Shown: piece by piece, positions 49,999-58,933 of the stretch
How the letters are laid out: each line of letters starts with the position of its first letter
Position numbering within the stretch: position 1 is the stretch's first letter
NCBI GenBank assembly: GCA_023229795.1
Contig: JALNYP010000004.1
Span: forward strand, 31,991-95,990
Length of the DNA: 64,000 nt
From: Syntrophobacterales bacterium
Lineage (GTDB): Bacteria; Desulfobacterota; Desulfobaccia; Desulfobaccales; 0-14-0-80-60-11
Direction of reading: 5' to 3'
The notes under the pieces: generated by a model
Told to the model about the DNA's origin: nothing
The model's input: only the letters and a program-made list of their open reading frames with translations
Databases searched by the model: none
Translations under genes and position numbers: made by a program

Positions 49999-51762
49999 AT
50001 GTGGCGTGACAGCGAAAGTGAACAGGACTTTCTTAACTTCACCGAGGTGGCGGAGCAAATCGCGACCTTGGCGATGAACCATGATTTGCTGCCGATCTCG
50101 ATCGGTGTGTTTGGGGGGTGGGGCACGGGCAAGTCGACGGTTCTGCGTCTCGTCGAAAACAAATTACACGAGGCCGGCGATAATGCCCCGGTCCTGATCA
50201 CGTTTGACGCTTGGCTCTACCAGGGCTTCGACGATGCCCGTGCCGCACTCATGGAGGTGGTTTCTGACGCTCTACTTGATGCCGCCAAGCGCGATGAAAC
50301 CCTGCTCGATAAGGCCAAGAATTTCGCTGGGCGAGTCAACTATTTCCGCGCACTCGGTCTGATCGCTGACTTTGGAGTCGGCATGGCATTCGGCATTCCC
50401 CCCGGGTTGCTGACCCGAGCTGGAACAGCGATGTCATCAATATTTTCCGGCACAGGGACGGAAGAAGACAAGGCCGAGTTGAAGGGCACTGCGAAGGAGG
50501 CACACAAGGGGGTATTAGATCTGATTAAACCCGCTGAGAAGCGGACACCCCCCAAGGAGATCGAGGCTTTTCGTAAGGAATTCGGCGAAGTGCTGGCAGG
50601 TCTAGATACGACGCTTGTTCTATTTATCGATAACCTTGATCGATGCCTCCCGGATGTGGCGATTGGGACACTAGAGGCAGTCCGGCTTTTCCTTTTCATG
50701 CCTCGAACGGCTTTCATCATCGCGGCGGATGAGGGAATGATCCGTCATTCTGTCGCAAAGCACTTCAGCGACCCTCAGGCCTCCCACGTACGCGATTACT
50801 TAGATAAGGTCATCCAGGTCCCCCTTCGCGTACCACAAGTGGGTGCGGAGGATCTCCGTGCCTACATGTATTCGCTGTTCGTTGGTTTGGCTGCTCCAGA
50901 GAAACTGTCCGAGGTCCAGGCCAAGCTTATGGCCACCCTTCAAGGCAGCTGGAAGGGCGAGACTTTTGATAAAACAGAAATCTCGAAACTTGCTGAAGGC
51001 TCTCCCGAATTGTTGGACAATTTAGCAATTGCAGACCGGCTTGCCCCTATTTTGGCATGGGCTCCTAATATTCAGGGAAACCCTCGCATCGTGAAGCGGT
51101 TGCTCAACGCTGTATTGCTACGCCGGCTACTTGCCGCAAACCGCGAGATGAACGTGGACCTTGCGACGCTCGCCAAGCTTGCGGTGTTCGAGCGCTGTAC
51201 CGACGAAAAGGCGACGCTCGAGCTCTATCGCCTGGTGATGGAAGGCAAGGACGCAGAGAAGTATCTACTCCCTCAAGGTGAGATCCAGGGAGAACAGCCG
51301 GAACTCCCGGCTGAGTGGAAGTCTTACGAAGACTTCATCAACAAATGGCGGGGGATGGAGCCGCTGTTTAAGGATGCTGGGGCTCTGCGACCAGCCGTCT
51401 TCCTAAGTCGAGATGTGATGGCGCCGGCACCGGCGCGGGCAGACCTGAGTGAAGCAGCTCGCGTAGCCGTTGAAGCCTTACTAAAGGTGGATAGCGTCAA
51501 TTCTCCGGTCGGTTCAGAGATTGTAGAGGCTCTGTCTGCTGGCGACCGGCGCACCGCCATGTCCAACTTGATCGAGGCGATGCGGGAGGGCGATTGGTCG
51601 GCTGCCGTGCCTGGAATTCACGGGGCAATAATCCTTGCGAAGGCCTCCACAGAAGCGGAGGCAGAACTGAAGGCATTCTTGAAAGTATTACAAACTGGTG
51701 AGATGGACAAGGGCATACTGTATCTCCTTAAGAAAACTGGTATGGTGGGAGGGAGCGCCTAA
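49999..51762 (+). CDS. qatA: QatA, KAP-family P-loop NTPase of a Qat defence system
   Basis: A 587-residue KAP-type NTPase, first gene of a complete qatABCD operon. Walker A is GVFGGWGTGKSTVL (about residues 36-49) and Walker B is VLFIDNLDRCLPD (about 207-219). A moderately hydrophobic segment at about 115-140 lies in the KAP insertion, where many KAP proteins have membrane helices. GGAGG lies about 11 bases before ATG 49999. In the Qat system, known from defence-island screens, all four genes are needed for anti-phage activity, and QatA supplies the ATPase. Its stop overlaps the qatB start (TAATG). Confidence 0.9.
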   Translation: MWRDSESEQDFLNFTEVAEQIATLAMNHDLLPISIGVFGGWGTGKSTVLRLVENKLHEAGDNAPVLITFDAWLYQGFDDARAALMEVVSDALLDAAKRDETLLDKAKNFAGRVNYFRALGLIADFGVGMAFGIPPGLLTRAGTAMSSIFSGTGTEEDKAELKGTAKEAHKGVLDLIKPAEKRTPPKEIEAFRKEFGEVLAGLDTTLVLFIDNLDRCLPDVAIGTLEAVRLFLFMPRTAFIIAADEGMIRHSVAKHFSDPQASHVRDYLDKVIQVPLRVPQVGAEDLRAYMYSLFVGLAAPEKLSEVQAKLMATLQGSWKGETFDKTEISKLAEGSPELLDNLAIADRLAPILAWAPNIQGNPRIVKRLLNAVLLRRLLAANREMNVDLATLAKLAVFERCTDEKATLELYRLVMEGKDAEKYLLPQGEIQGEQPELPAEWKSYEDFINKWRGMEPLFKDAGALRPAVFLSRDVMAPAPARADLSEAARVAVEALLKVDSVNSPVGSEIVEALSAGDRRTAMSNLIEAMREGDWSAAVPGIHGAIILAKASTEAEAELKAFLKVLQTGEMDKGILYLLKKTGMVGGSA

Positions 51763-52583
51763 TGGGTACCTCGCAGTCGAAACCCAATGCACCTCCCCGC
51801 TCCCCCTTGATTCCTCCTTGGGCAAACCAAGACCCGGCCGTTCCAGAGCCTGCGCCGACTCAGGAGGCACCTCCTGAACAACCTGCTCCTGTCCACCAGC
51901 CGCCTCCTGACGAGCTTGCACCTCCCCGACGCACCCAAGGTTTCCGCTTAGCACTTGCTCATTTCGCAGTCTCTGGTGACCGCGGTGACGCGCGAGTGGC
52001 CCTTGGCCGTTGGGTACGCAAGTCCGTGGGCGGGTCGCGGGCTGGTACAATGCGTGTCCAGCGCGCTGTTCGCACCGGCGGCGCCGCGCTCGCCAGTTTC
52101 GCCCGGGCAGGCGCCGGGCAGCCGCCGGTAGCTGGTGCGCTGGACGTACGATCGCTGGCTGGTCTTCCCGTTGACGTAGCGGTCGATCGTATTGTTGACG
52201 CGTTCTGTCCCCCAGGCATTATCGACGAGGAGATCGCCCGGCTATCCATCGGTCAAGCGCTGACAACAGCGCTCTTGGGGGCCGACACCTTTGACCCGAA
52301 TATGATCGACACCAATGCAGTGCGAGTTGCCACTCTCACATTCGCTGCCGAACTTGTATTTGTATCTGTTGCTGGCGATGGGGCGAGCGCATTATCAGCG
52401 GCGCGGAACCCTGTGGCGGCTGCACACCGTGAGTCAGAAATTCGTTCGCTGGTTCGTGAGGCCACCGACATGGTTGGGACGCCAATCCTTGCTGCCGCCG
52501 GCAGCGTGTTGACGCCGGATGGCATGGCCGCACTGGTCTCACAGGTAGTCGAAGCCGTCCAGGAAGAAATGGAAACTTGGTGA
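51762..52583 (+). CDS. qatB: QatB
   Basis: A 273-residue protein beginning MGTSQSKPNAPPRSPLIPPWA, the S-x-x-x-x-P-x-x-x-P-L-[IL]-P-P-W-A pattern typical of QatB N-termini, followed by a proline-rich linker and an Ala/Arg-rich helical domain. No enzymatic motif is visible and its biochemical role is not established; it is required for Qat activity in the tested system. Identification rests on the N-terminal pattern plus its exact position between a KAP NTPase and a QueC-like gene. Start and stop overlap both neighbours. Confidence 0.85.
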   Translation: MGTSQSKPNAPPRSPLIPPWANQDPAVPEPAPTQEAPPEQPAPVHQPPPDELAPPRRTQGFRLALAHFAVSGDRGDARVALGRWVRKSVGGSRAGTMRVQRAVRTGGAALASFARAGAGQPPVAGALDVRSLAGLPVDVAVDRIVDAFCPPGIIDEEIARLSIGQALTTALLGADTFDPNMIDTNAVRVATLTFAAELVFVSVAGDGASALSAARNPVAAAHRESEIRSLVREATDMVGTPILAAAGSVLTPDGMAALVSQVVEAVQEEMETW

Positions 52584-53827
52584 TGACCCGTATTTTCGCA
52601 AGTCCAGACTTAGAACACGCGGAAGCAGCGCAGGCCAAAGGTTGCCTCGGTTTGGCTCTATATCATGTGGGCCATCCTGAACTCGCAGGGATCGGGCACA
52701 CTCTACCGCGCGAAGTCAAGAATAAGTTGCCGCAGCCTCCAAGTATGCGTGCATGGGACTTTCTGTCTATCGCCCTGGCGGTATATGGCGCTGATCGCTT
52801 TATTTTGCGCAACACCTCACCGGACGGCTGGACTCGCATCATAGCACTTGAGGTTGAGGTGGTCGAGCCGGATCCGTGGTCAGCCCAGGCAGACCAGCTT
52901 GCGAATGTGCTCCGATTCCTATCCGGAGACATTTGGTACATAAGCTTTCGAGCCGGGGGGCAAGGTCCGCCGAATTTTCAATCGAGGCTTACCGATCGCG
53001 ATTGCACATGCCTTTTCTCTGGCGGGCTCGACAGCTTAATTGGCGCCATAGACCTGATCACCGCAGGAAGGCGGCCGTTTTTGGTCAGTCAGGCCTTTCC
53101 GAAGGAGGGGCCGTATCAGAGATACCTTGCCGATCGGATCGAGTTGGGGCAGCATAGGTTCGAGGGACGTGTGACAGAGCGAAGCGCATCCCCCTACGAG
53201 CCATCATCAAGGACACGGTCCCTGCTATTTTTTGCCTATGGAGCGCTTGCAGCTGCTGGGTTGGGTAGCGAGCTGTTCGTGCCGGAGAATGGCCTGATTT
53301 CAATTAATCCACCCCTCACTCGGCGCCGCATCGGCAGTCTCAGCACGCGCACGACACACCCGCACTTTATTGGATCGCTCCAAGCTATCTTAGACCGTGT
53401 AGGTCTGGGGATAACGATGATTAACCCCTATACTAACATGACAAAGGGCGAGATGCTGAGACAATGTACCGACCCTATAATTGCCCAGATTGCGGCGACC
53501 TCGTACTCCTGTGGCAAAGGCAAGCGACTGAACAGGCATTGTGGAAAGTGTGTACCCTGCCTAATCCGTCGCGCGGCTTTCCTCAAGGCTGGTATCGCTG
53601 ATACAACCCGCTATGCAGCTGATGACCTCTCCCTGTACGCTACGAATGACGATGTTTACTCAGCACGCCTAGCCATGGCCGAACTTAACCATCGTGATAT
53701 GGACCGGTGGGCAGCAGAAGCCGGACCGCTGCCTATCGATCCGGCGTCCCGTGCAGCTCATGTGGATGTCGTCAGACGAGGGCTGGAGGAATTGCGCTCC
53801 TTTCTGGATATTGTGAACTGGCCGTGA
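52583..53827 (+). CDS. qatC: QatC, QueC-like PP-loop enzyme
   Basis: A 414-residue protein with a C-terminal QueC-like module. The PP-loop is CLFSGGLDSLIGAIDLI (about 143-159), where S-G-G-x-D-S binds ATP, and the zinc site is SCGKGKRLNRHCGKCVPCLI. QueC makes the nitrile of preQ0; in Qat the relative is part of defence rather than queuosine synthesis, possibly modifying a protein or nucleic acid. The N-terminal 130 residues are an extension not seen in housekeeping QueC. ATG 52583 overlaps the qatB stop (TGATG). Confidence 0.9.
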   Translation: MTRIFASPDLEHAEAAQAKGCLGLALYHVGHPELAGIGHTLPREVKNKLPQPPSMRAWDFLSIALAVYGADRFILRNTSPDGWTRIIALEVEVVEPDPWSAQADQLANVLRFLSGDIWYISFRAGGQGPPNFQSRLTDRDCTCLFSGGLDSLIGAIDLITAGRRPFLVSQAFPKEGPYQRYLADRIELGQHRFEGRVTERSASPYEPSSRTRSLLFFAYGALAAAGLGSELFVPENGLISINPPLTRRRIGSLSTRTTHPHFIGSLQAILDRVGLGITMINPYTNMTKGEMLRQCTDPIIAQIAATSYSCGKGKRLNRHCGKCVPCLIRRAAFLKAGIADTTRYAADDLSLYATNDDVYSARLAMAELNHRDMDRWAAEAGPLPIDPASRAAHVDVVRRGLEELRSFLDIVNWP

Positions 53828-54561
53828 TTGACTTTCACTGCCATTTGGACCTCTATGCGGCCCCTCATGCAGTCGTCGCACGATGCGCCGAGCAGCTTCT
53901 TTACGTGCTCTCAGTGACTACAGTGCCGAGCGCCTTTGAAGGAACGGAGGCACTCGCAGCCAAACGAGGTCGGATCAAGACTTCCTTGGGCCTTCACCCG
54001 GAGCTCGCGTCGACACGGACATGCGAGCTGCCTCTGTTCGAGACTTTACTTCCCCGGACACGGTACGTGGGTGAGGTCGGGCTCGACGGCTCGCGCGACT
54101 ATCGGGCTTCACTGGACTGCCAGGCCGGAGTCCTTACTGACATACTATCGATGTGCACTCGGGCCGGAGGGCGCATAGTTAGTCTTCATAGCCGTGGCGC
54201 AACAGGTGAAATCCTGAATGTACTCAAGACGCACATAGCGGCCGGAAAATTCGTCTTGCATTGGTATCTCGGCAGTACACGGCAGGTAATCCATGCTGCG
54301 GAAATGGGCTGCTGGTTTTCTGTCGGCCCTGCAATGCTCAAGAGCCCTCGGGGGCAAGTGGCTGCAGCAAAGATGCCTCGGGACCGCGTGCTCCCGGAGT
54401 CCGACGGCCCCTTTGGCTCACTGAACGGTCAGCCTATTTATCCCTGGGAAGCCTGGTCCGTGGTGCCATACCTTGGAAGCGTATGGGGAGAGTCGAGCCG
54501 GGATGTTGAGGACCGGCTTTTTTTGAATTTTAGAGCGCTTACGGTGGAGACTTCAAAGTAA
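53824..54561 (+). CDS. qatD: QatD, TatD-like metal-dependent nuclease
   Basis: A 245-residue TatD-family hydrolase. Metal ligands are visible: H-x-H in IDFHCHLDL at the N-terminus, Glu in GEVGLDG, His in SLHSRGA and HWYLGS, and Asp in ESDGPFG. TatD proteins are Mg-dependent DNases; in Qat the protein is the presumed effector nuclease. The start is GTG 53824, overlapping the qatC stop as GTGA, and gives the canonical I-D-F-H-x-H beginning. A 333-base gap follows (54562-54894) in which I see no gene. Confidence 0.9.
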   Translation: MIDFHCHLDLYAAPHAVVARCAEQLLYVLSVTTVPSAFEGTEALAAKRGRIKTSLGLHPELASTRTCELPLFETLLPRTRYVGEVGLDGSRDYRASLDCQAGVLTDILSMCTRAGGRIVSLHSRGATGEILNVLKTHIAAGKFVLHWYLGSTRQVIHAAEMGCWFSVGPAMLKSPRGQVAAAKMPRDRVLPESDGPFGSLNGQPIYPWEAWSVVPYLGSVWGESSRDVEDRLFLNFRALTVETSK

Positions 54562-54894
54562 ATCGCAGACCGGCATTGGTTGTATAAAAACTTGGTACCC
54601 TCCGGAATAGGTAACCATAGCCAAATCCTAATTCTTCCTCCAGGTGTCATACCGGCCATTCTTTATTCCCTATATGAACCCTAAACCGATAAGTCTCTCG
54701 GGTGGCAAGCTAACTAAACTCTTCTCTGCCTCCTTGTTGAGACTTTCTCTTCTTCCTTGACGAATTGGCCATTCTTGTGCGAATGTGAATCAGGGAGATA
54801 AAGAAAATAGGAATATTAATCCAGGCAAACTCATTGAAGCCCCTCAACAGGCCGGCGTATGTGATTATTATCGGGGCTTAAAGGAATTTAAAGG

Positions 54895-55770
54895 ATGACT
54901 AACATTATTGAAATCAAGTTTGGATACTGGCCTCAAAAGTTGCACATTCATTCCTCGAATATTCAAGCCGAGCCACTTCCCGAATTCGAGGATGTCGTTT
55001 CCAAAGTATCGGGCTCAAGCCAAGTCGATGGTTCTTGGTTCTATCCAGATTTCCAAAAGACTCTCCCCGCATATCAGATTCCACCGACTCACGTTTTGCA
55101 CATCGCAAACGAAGCAAACGGGAGAGAGTTAGGTGAGCTGGCCATCGCAGTTATTGGGTTGCTTGAGGGCATGAGACTGATACCAGAAGAATGGGTTCAT
55201 TTCTACCGCGCTGCGATTAAGCTTCACACTCTTTCCGACCTTTCTTGCGGAAAAGGGGAGATAGAAGAGGTTTTACAGATTACACAAACCTTCTGGAAGC
55301 TCAACCACGCCCAAGACATTCGTCGATGCCTCTTTGGAGCCATTCATTGGCTTTTGTTTTCGGAATCTTACATCCATGAGTTCGAGCGGTTTGCCGCGCA
55401 ATATATCGTTTTAGACTCTTGCTTCTGGCTTCATAAGAATATCAGAGGGGTTCCTCCCGGGGGAATGTCCCATGCAGCAAGACCCTCTTTCCTTGCCCGT
55501 GCATATGGAATACCAGAACCTAACTGGGCGACTATGCTCCCAGATAATACTTGCGAGCTATCCAGGCTTCGGAATGAGTTTTTTCACGAGGGTCGCTATT
55601 GTGGCCATCCAATCGGATTTGCTTTATCGCCACTCATTCCGCCGATTACATTGCAGTTGAACGCTTTCAATACAAGATTGATATTGGGAATCCTTGGTGT
55701 TAATTGTAACTATTTAAAATCTCCCGTGGATACTCGCGCAATGCATGATTTGGGTCTAACTAAGCCTTAA
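54895..55770 (+). CDS. HEPN-domain protein, candidate RNase (ApeA-like C-terminus)
   Basis: A 291-residue protein of unassigned family. The C-terminal half looks like a HEPN domain of the ApeA-like type: a helix HEFERFAAQYIVLDSCFWLH (about 161-180) followed near residues 224-233 by RLRNEFFHEG, containing R226-N-x3-H231, the R-x4-6-H signature of HEPN ribonucleases with the usual polar residue after Arg. The N-terminal 100 residues form a separate beta-rich domain. AAAGGA lies about nine bases upstream. It sits between Qat and a Schlafen-like gene. RNase activity and a defence role are inferred, not shown. Confidence 0.6.
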   Translation: MTNIIEIKFGYWPQKLHIHSSNIQAEPLPEFEDVVSKVSGSSQVDGSWFYPDFQKTLPAYQIPPTHVLHIANEANGRELGELAIAVIGLLEGMRLIPEEWVHFYRAAIKLHTLSDLSCGKGEIEEVLQITQTFWKLNHAQDIRRCLFGAIHWLLFSESYIHEFERFAAQYIVLDSCFWLHKNIRGVPPGGMSHAARPSFLARAYGIPEPNWATMLPDNTCELSRLRNEFFHEGRYCGHPIGFALSPLIPPITLQLNAFNTRLILGILGVNCNYLKSPVDTRAMHDLGLTKP

Positions 55771-55899
55771 CCTTTAGCGATCTGATAAAGCGTGGCATAA
55801 GTTAAGTGTCTGCCCTGATTGAGAACTTATCAAGCCTCTGAAAACTCCCACTTTATTTTAAATAATCATAAGAACATTATTAGAAGATAGAGGATATAG

Positions 55900-57297
55900 A
55901 TGGAAGTTGATATCTCAAGAATTCAAGAACTTATTGAAAGGCCAGGGGAAAGTCTATCAGTAGAATTAAAAAGGTGGATTGACCCCGATACAACTGAAGG
56001 CAAAGCTAAAATTGTCAAGACGGTTTTAGCCTTACGAAACCATGGAGGTGGCTATCTCGTCATTGGATTTGATAACGCCACATTGGAACTAGACGTGGAG
56101 AATATTCCAGCGAATATAAAGGAAAAATTTCATCTTGATCATATCCAGGGTCTGATATCAAAGTTTGCCTCGGAACCTTTTGAAATATCTGTGGAATTTC
56201 CTGAGCGTGAAGGCAGAATTTATCCAGTAATTGTCATTCCACCTGGCGTAAAAACTCCTGTGTCCGCAAAGTCTGACCTTCATGAAGGTGGTAGAAAGAT
56301 TATCAAGGCTGATACCATTTATGTTCGGTCTTTGACAGCCAATAATACACCAAGCACGACGCAAGCAAAATGGAAAGATTGGGCTAAAATTATTGATGTA
56401 TGTTTTGATAATCGAGAAGCTGATATCGGTCGGTTTTTAAGACGTCATTTAGGGGGCTTAAGTCCCCAGGTTATCCATGAATTCGCTTTGGCAATTTTGC
56501 AACGGCCAGAGCCAGAGCCGAGTATTGAAGAGATTCTGCAGAAGTATATTAAAGAGAGCGAAGAAAGATACGAATCCGTAGTTAAAGAACGAGATTTAAA
56601 GTTGCCTGATCATGGTACATGGGAAGTAGGTCTCATTCTTGGGGGACAAATCCCTCAACATTCGGCTAATAAAACCTTCCTCAATTTGTTAGATTCGAAT
56701 AACCCTGATTATACGGGATGGCCTGTATGGCTTGATAGCCGTGGTTTTAGAGATAGAGAAAATCACCCTTATGTAATCAATGGCACTTGGGAATCTTTGA
56801 TAGTTAACATAGATACGGGGTGGGTGGGGGATCAAATTGATTTTATGAGACTCGATCCGAAAGGGAAATTCTATCTTAGAAGGGCGCTTGAGGATGACAT
56901 CCCGGGGAATCAACGTGTACCAGAGCCTATAAAAGTATTGGATTTCGGTTTGCCGATTTATAGAACCGCTGAAGCTATTGCTGTGGGGATTGCATTTGGG
57001 AAAGCTATGGGGTGCGATCCGGAAAAAACGAAGCTATTTTTTGCATTCAAATGGACCAAGTTACGTGGACGTAAATTGGTATCGTGGGCTAATCCTGGAC
57101 GTTACATTTCACCGGGTCGTTCGGCATATCAGGATGACGTATTAACTTTTATTAATGTTCCACTTGAGACTCCATTATCAACACTTGGAGATTACGTAAA
57201 TGAGGTTGTTGCACAATTATTCGAGATATTTGACGGTTTTTCTCTTAGCAATAATGTAATCGAAGAAATGACTCAACGTTTAATACAAAGGAAATGA
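55900..57297 (+). CDS. Schlafen/AlbA_2-domain protein
   Basis: A 465-residue protein. The N-terminal AlbA_2 (Schlafen-like) domain shows E-S-L-S-V-E-L-K at residues 17-24, followed by KIVKTVLALRNHGGGYLVIG and the IIKADTIYVRS strand that closes the domain. The last 240 residues (from HGTWEVGLILGGQ) are a second, unrecognised domain. AlbA_2 proteins bind nucleic acid and some Schlafen relatives cut tRNA or rRNA through acidic residues in this region. Base composition is clearly lower in G+C than qat. It lies 129 bases after the HEPN gene on the same strand and may be functionally paired with it. Confidence 0.7.
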   Translation: MEVDISRIQELIERPGESLSVELKRWIDPDTTEGKAKIVKTVLALRNHGGGYLVIGFDNATLELDVENIPANIKEKFHLDHIQGLISKFASEPFEISVEFPEREGRIYPVIVIPPGVKTPVSAKSDLHEGGRKIIKADTIYVRSLTANNTPSTTQAKWKDWAKIIDVCFDNREADIGRFLRRHLGGLSPQVIHEFALAILQRPEPEPSIEEILQKYIKESEERYESVVKERDLKLPDHGTWEVGLILGGQIPQHSANKTFLNLLDSNNPDYTGWPVWLDSRGFRDRENHPYVINGTWESLIVNIDTGWVGDQIDFMRLDPKGKFYLRRALEDDIPGNQRVPEPIKVLDFGLPIYRTAEAIAVGIAFGKAMGCDPEKTKLFFAFKWTKLRGRKLVSWANPGRYISPGRSAYQDDVLTFINVPLETPLSTLGDYVNEVVAQLFEIFDGFSLSNNVIEEMTQRLIQRK

Positions 57298-57450
57298 TAG
57301 ATTGAATTCGCTCAAATGGAGGCTATCTGCTATGACTGAATACTTATCAAGGCTCTAAAAACTTCTCATATCCAGATAATACCCTCAATTTTCCCCTCTC
57401 CTCCAATAAGCCTCAGGCCGATGCTTAAATGAATCCCCAGCATTTCGACT

Positions 57451-58569
57451 TCATAGCCTGGTCCCGACTCTTTCGGTATACCTCGGGAAGTCAGTGTAAC
57501 CCTTCTCATCAAAGGAGTACCAGACCTCCTGATCTGCCGGTGGATTCAATGGCCAGCCGTGGGTAAAACGCTCCACCAGATCCGGATTGCTGATGAACGG
57601 CCGGCCAAAGGAGATCAAGTCGGCATGACCCTGCTGAATCGAAGCTTCTGCCGTTGCCTGGGTATAACCGCAATTCCCCATCAAAGGGCTGTCAAATACC
57701 TGGCGGAATTCTCCTGAGGTCATGGGAGGCCCGAGTTCATGAAAGCCAAACTCCAGCCCATCAACCACGTGGAGATAAGCAAGTCCATATTGGTTCAAGC
57801 ACTTGGCCACGTAAAGGAAAGTCTCGCGAAAATCGGGAGACCCCATATCATTGAAATTGCCGTTGGGTGCTATATGCACCCCGACTCGGCCGGACGGCAA
57901 GACCGAGAGAACCGTCCTGACAATCTCATCCAAGAACCGGTAGCGGTTCTCTAAGGTTCCTCCATAGCGGTCGGTACGATGGTTGGTCTTAGATTGTAAA
58001 AATTGGTCGATGAGGTAGCCATTGGCGGCGTGCAATTCCACTCCGTCGAACCCGGCTGCTTGGGCCCGCGCCGCGGCACGACGATAATCCTCGACAATTG
58101 CGGGGATTTCGTCCGTTTCCAAAGCTCTCGGCGCCTCGTAGGGCCTCTTCCCCTGAGGGGTGTGGCTATACTCCCCTCCAATTTGAATGGCCGAAGGGGC
58201 CACCGGCAGCCGCCCATCATGAAAGTCGCGGTGTGAAGCTCGGCCGCAGTGCCAAAGCTGGAGAAACATCGGCGTCCCTCTGGCATGAACCGCATCCACC
58301 ACCTTTTTCCAGGCGTCAGCCTGTTCATCGCTATAGATTCCCGGATTGTTGAGCCACCCGATTCCCTGTTTTGAAACCACCGTAGCTTCCGTAATAATCA
58401 GTCCTGCGGCTGCTCGTTGACAATAATATTCGGCCATCAAGGCGTTGGGTAAGCGCTCTTCACCCGCCCGTGACCGGGTTAACGGCGCCATGACGACTCG
58501 GTTCTTTAGGAATAAACCCCGCAAGTCAAACGGACATAAAAAGACGTTGTTGTGTGTTATCTCGGTCAT
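57451..58569 (-). CDS. Old Yellow Enzyme-type alkene reductase
   Basis: A 372-residue FMN-dependent NADPH oxidoreductase of the NemA/XenB branch. The flavin- and substrate-binding blocks are NRVVMAPLTRSRAG, QLWHCGRASH, GFDGVELHAANGYLIDQFLQ and DLISFGRPFISNPDLVERF; the H-A-A-N pair that binds the substrate carbonyl or nitro group is intact. GGGAG five bases before ATG 58569 decides the start. It is metabolic cargo in the middle of the defence island, on the opposite strand to Qat. G+C is intermediate. The gap upstream (58570-58933) shows no gene. Confidence 0.93.
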   Translation of the reverse strand: MTEITHNNVFLCPFDLRGLFLKNRVVMAPLTRSRAGEERLPNALMAEYYCQRAAAGLIITEATVVSKQGIGWLNNPGIYSDEQADAWKKVVDAVHARGTPMFLQLWHCGRASHRDFHDGRLPVAPSAIQIGGEYSHTPQGKRPYEAPRALETDEIPAIVEDYRRAAARAQAAGFDGVELHAANGYLIDQFLQSKTNHRTDRYGGTLENRYRFLDEIVRTVLSVLPSGRVGVHIAPNGNFNDMGSPDFRETFLYVAKCLNQYGLAYLHVVDGLEFGFHELGPPMTSGEFRQVFDSPLMGNCGYTQATAEASIQQGHADLISFGRPFISNPDLVERFTHGWPLNPPADQEVWYSFDEKGYTDFPRYTERVGTRL

Positions 58570-58933
58570 GAGTTCTCCCACTCTTCAGTTCCTAGCCCCA
58601 AAATAAAGCAACCCCAACTTTAAAGCTTCGCGCCTGCTATGATCCCCATCGGCCCGATCTTTTTAAAATAAGTTTAAGCTCGGCCATGTCAACTTGGCCA
58701 CGATTCCCTAAACTTCGCAGGTTGGGATCAGGTCGTCCTAAGGCTTTTAGATCCAGGAAGATCGGAGGCCAGGAGGCATCATCTCTACGAGTGCATGAAG
58801 GATATTAAGATCATTTATGGAGTTCTTTCTGGCTCGGTGATAAGGGCAGTGGCAAGATATCATCAAAGGGCATATTGAATTACTTAATGCCGACTAATTT
58901 AACTGAATTAAGCCAAAATGGCAGTTATTTTGT

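Noticed and set aside
52583..53827. Housekeeping QueC (preQ0 synthase)
   Set aside because: It has an extra N-terminal domain and lies between qatB and a TatD-like gene with overlapping stops, so it is QatC.
58570..58933. Small frame starting MKDIKIIYGVLSG in the gap before gajB
   Set aside because: Only 27 codons, no good ribosome site and no similarity recognised.
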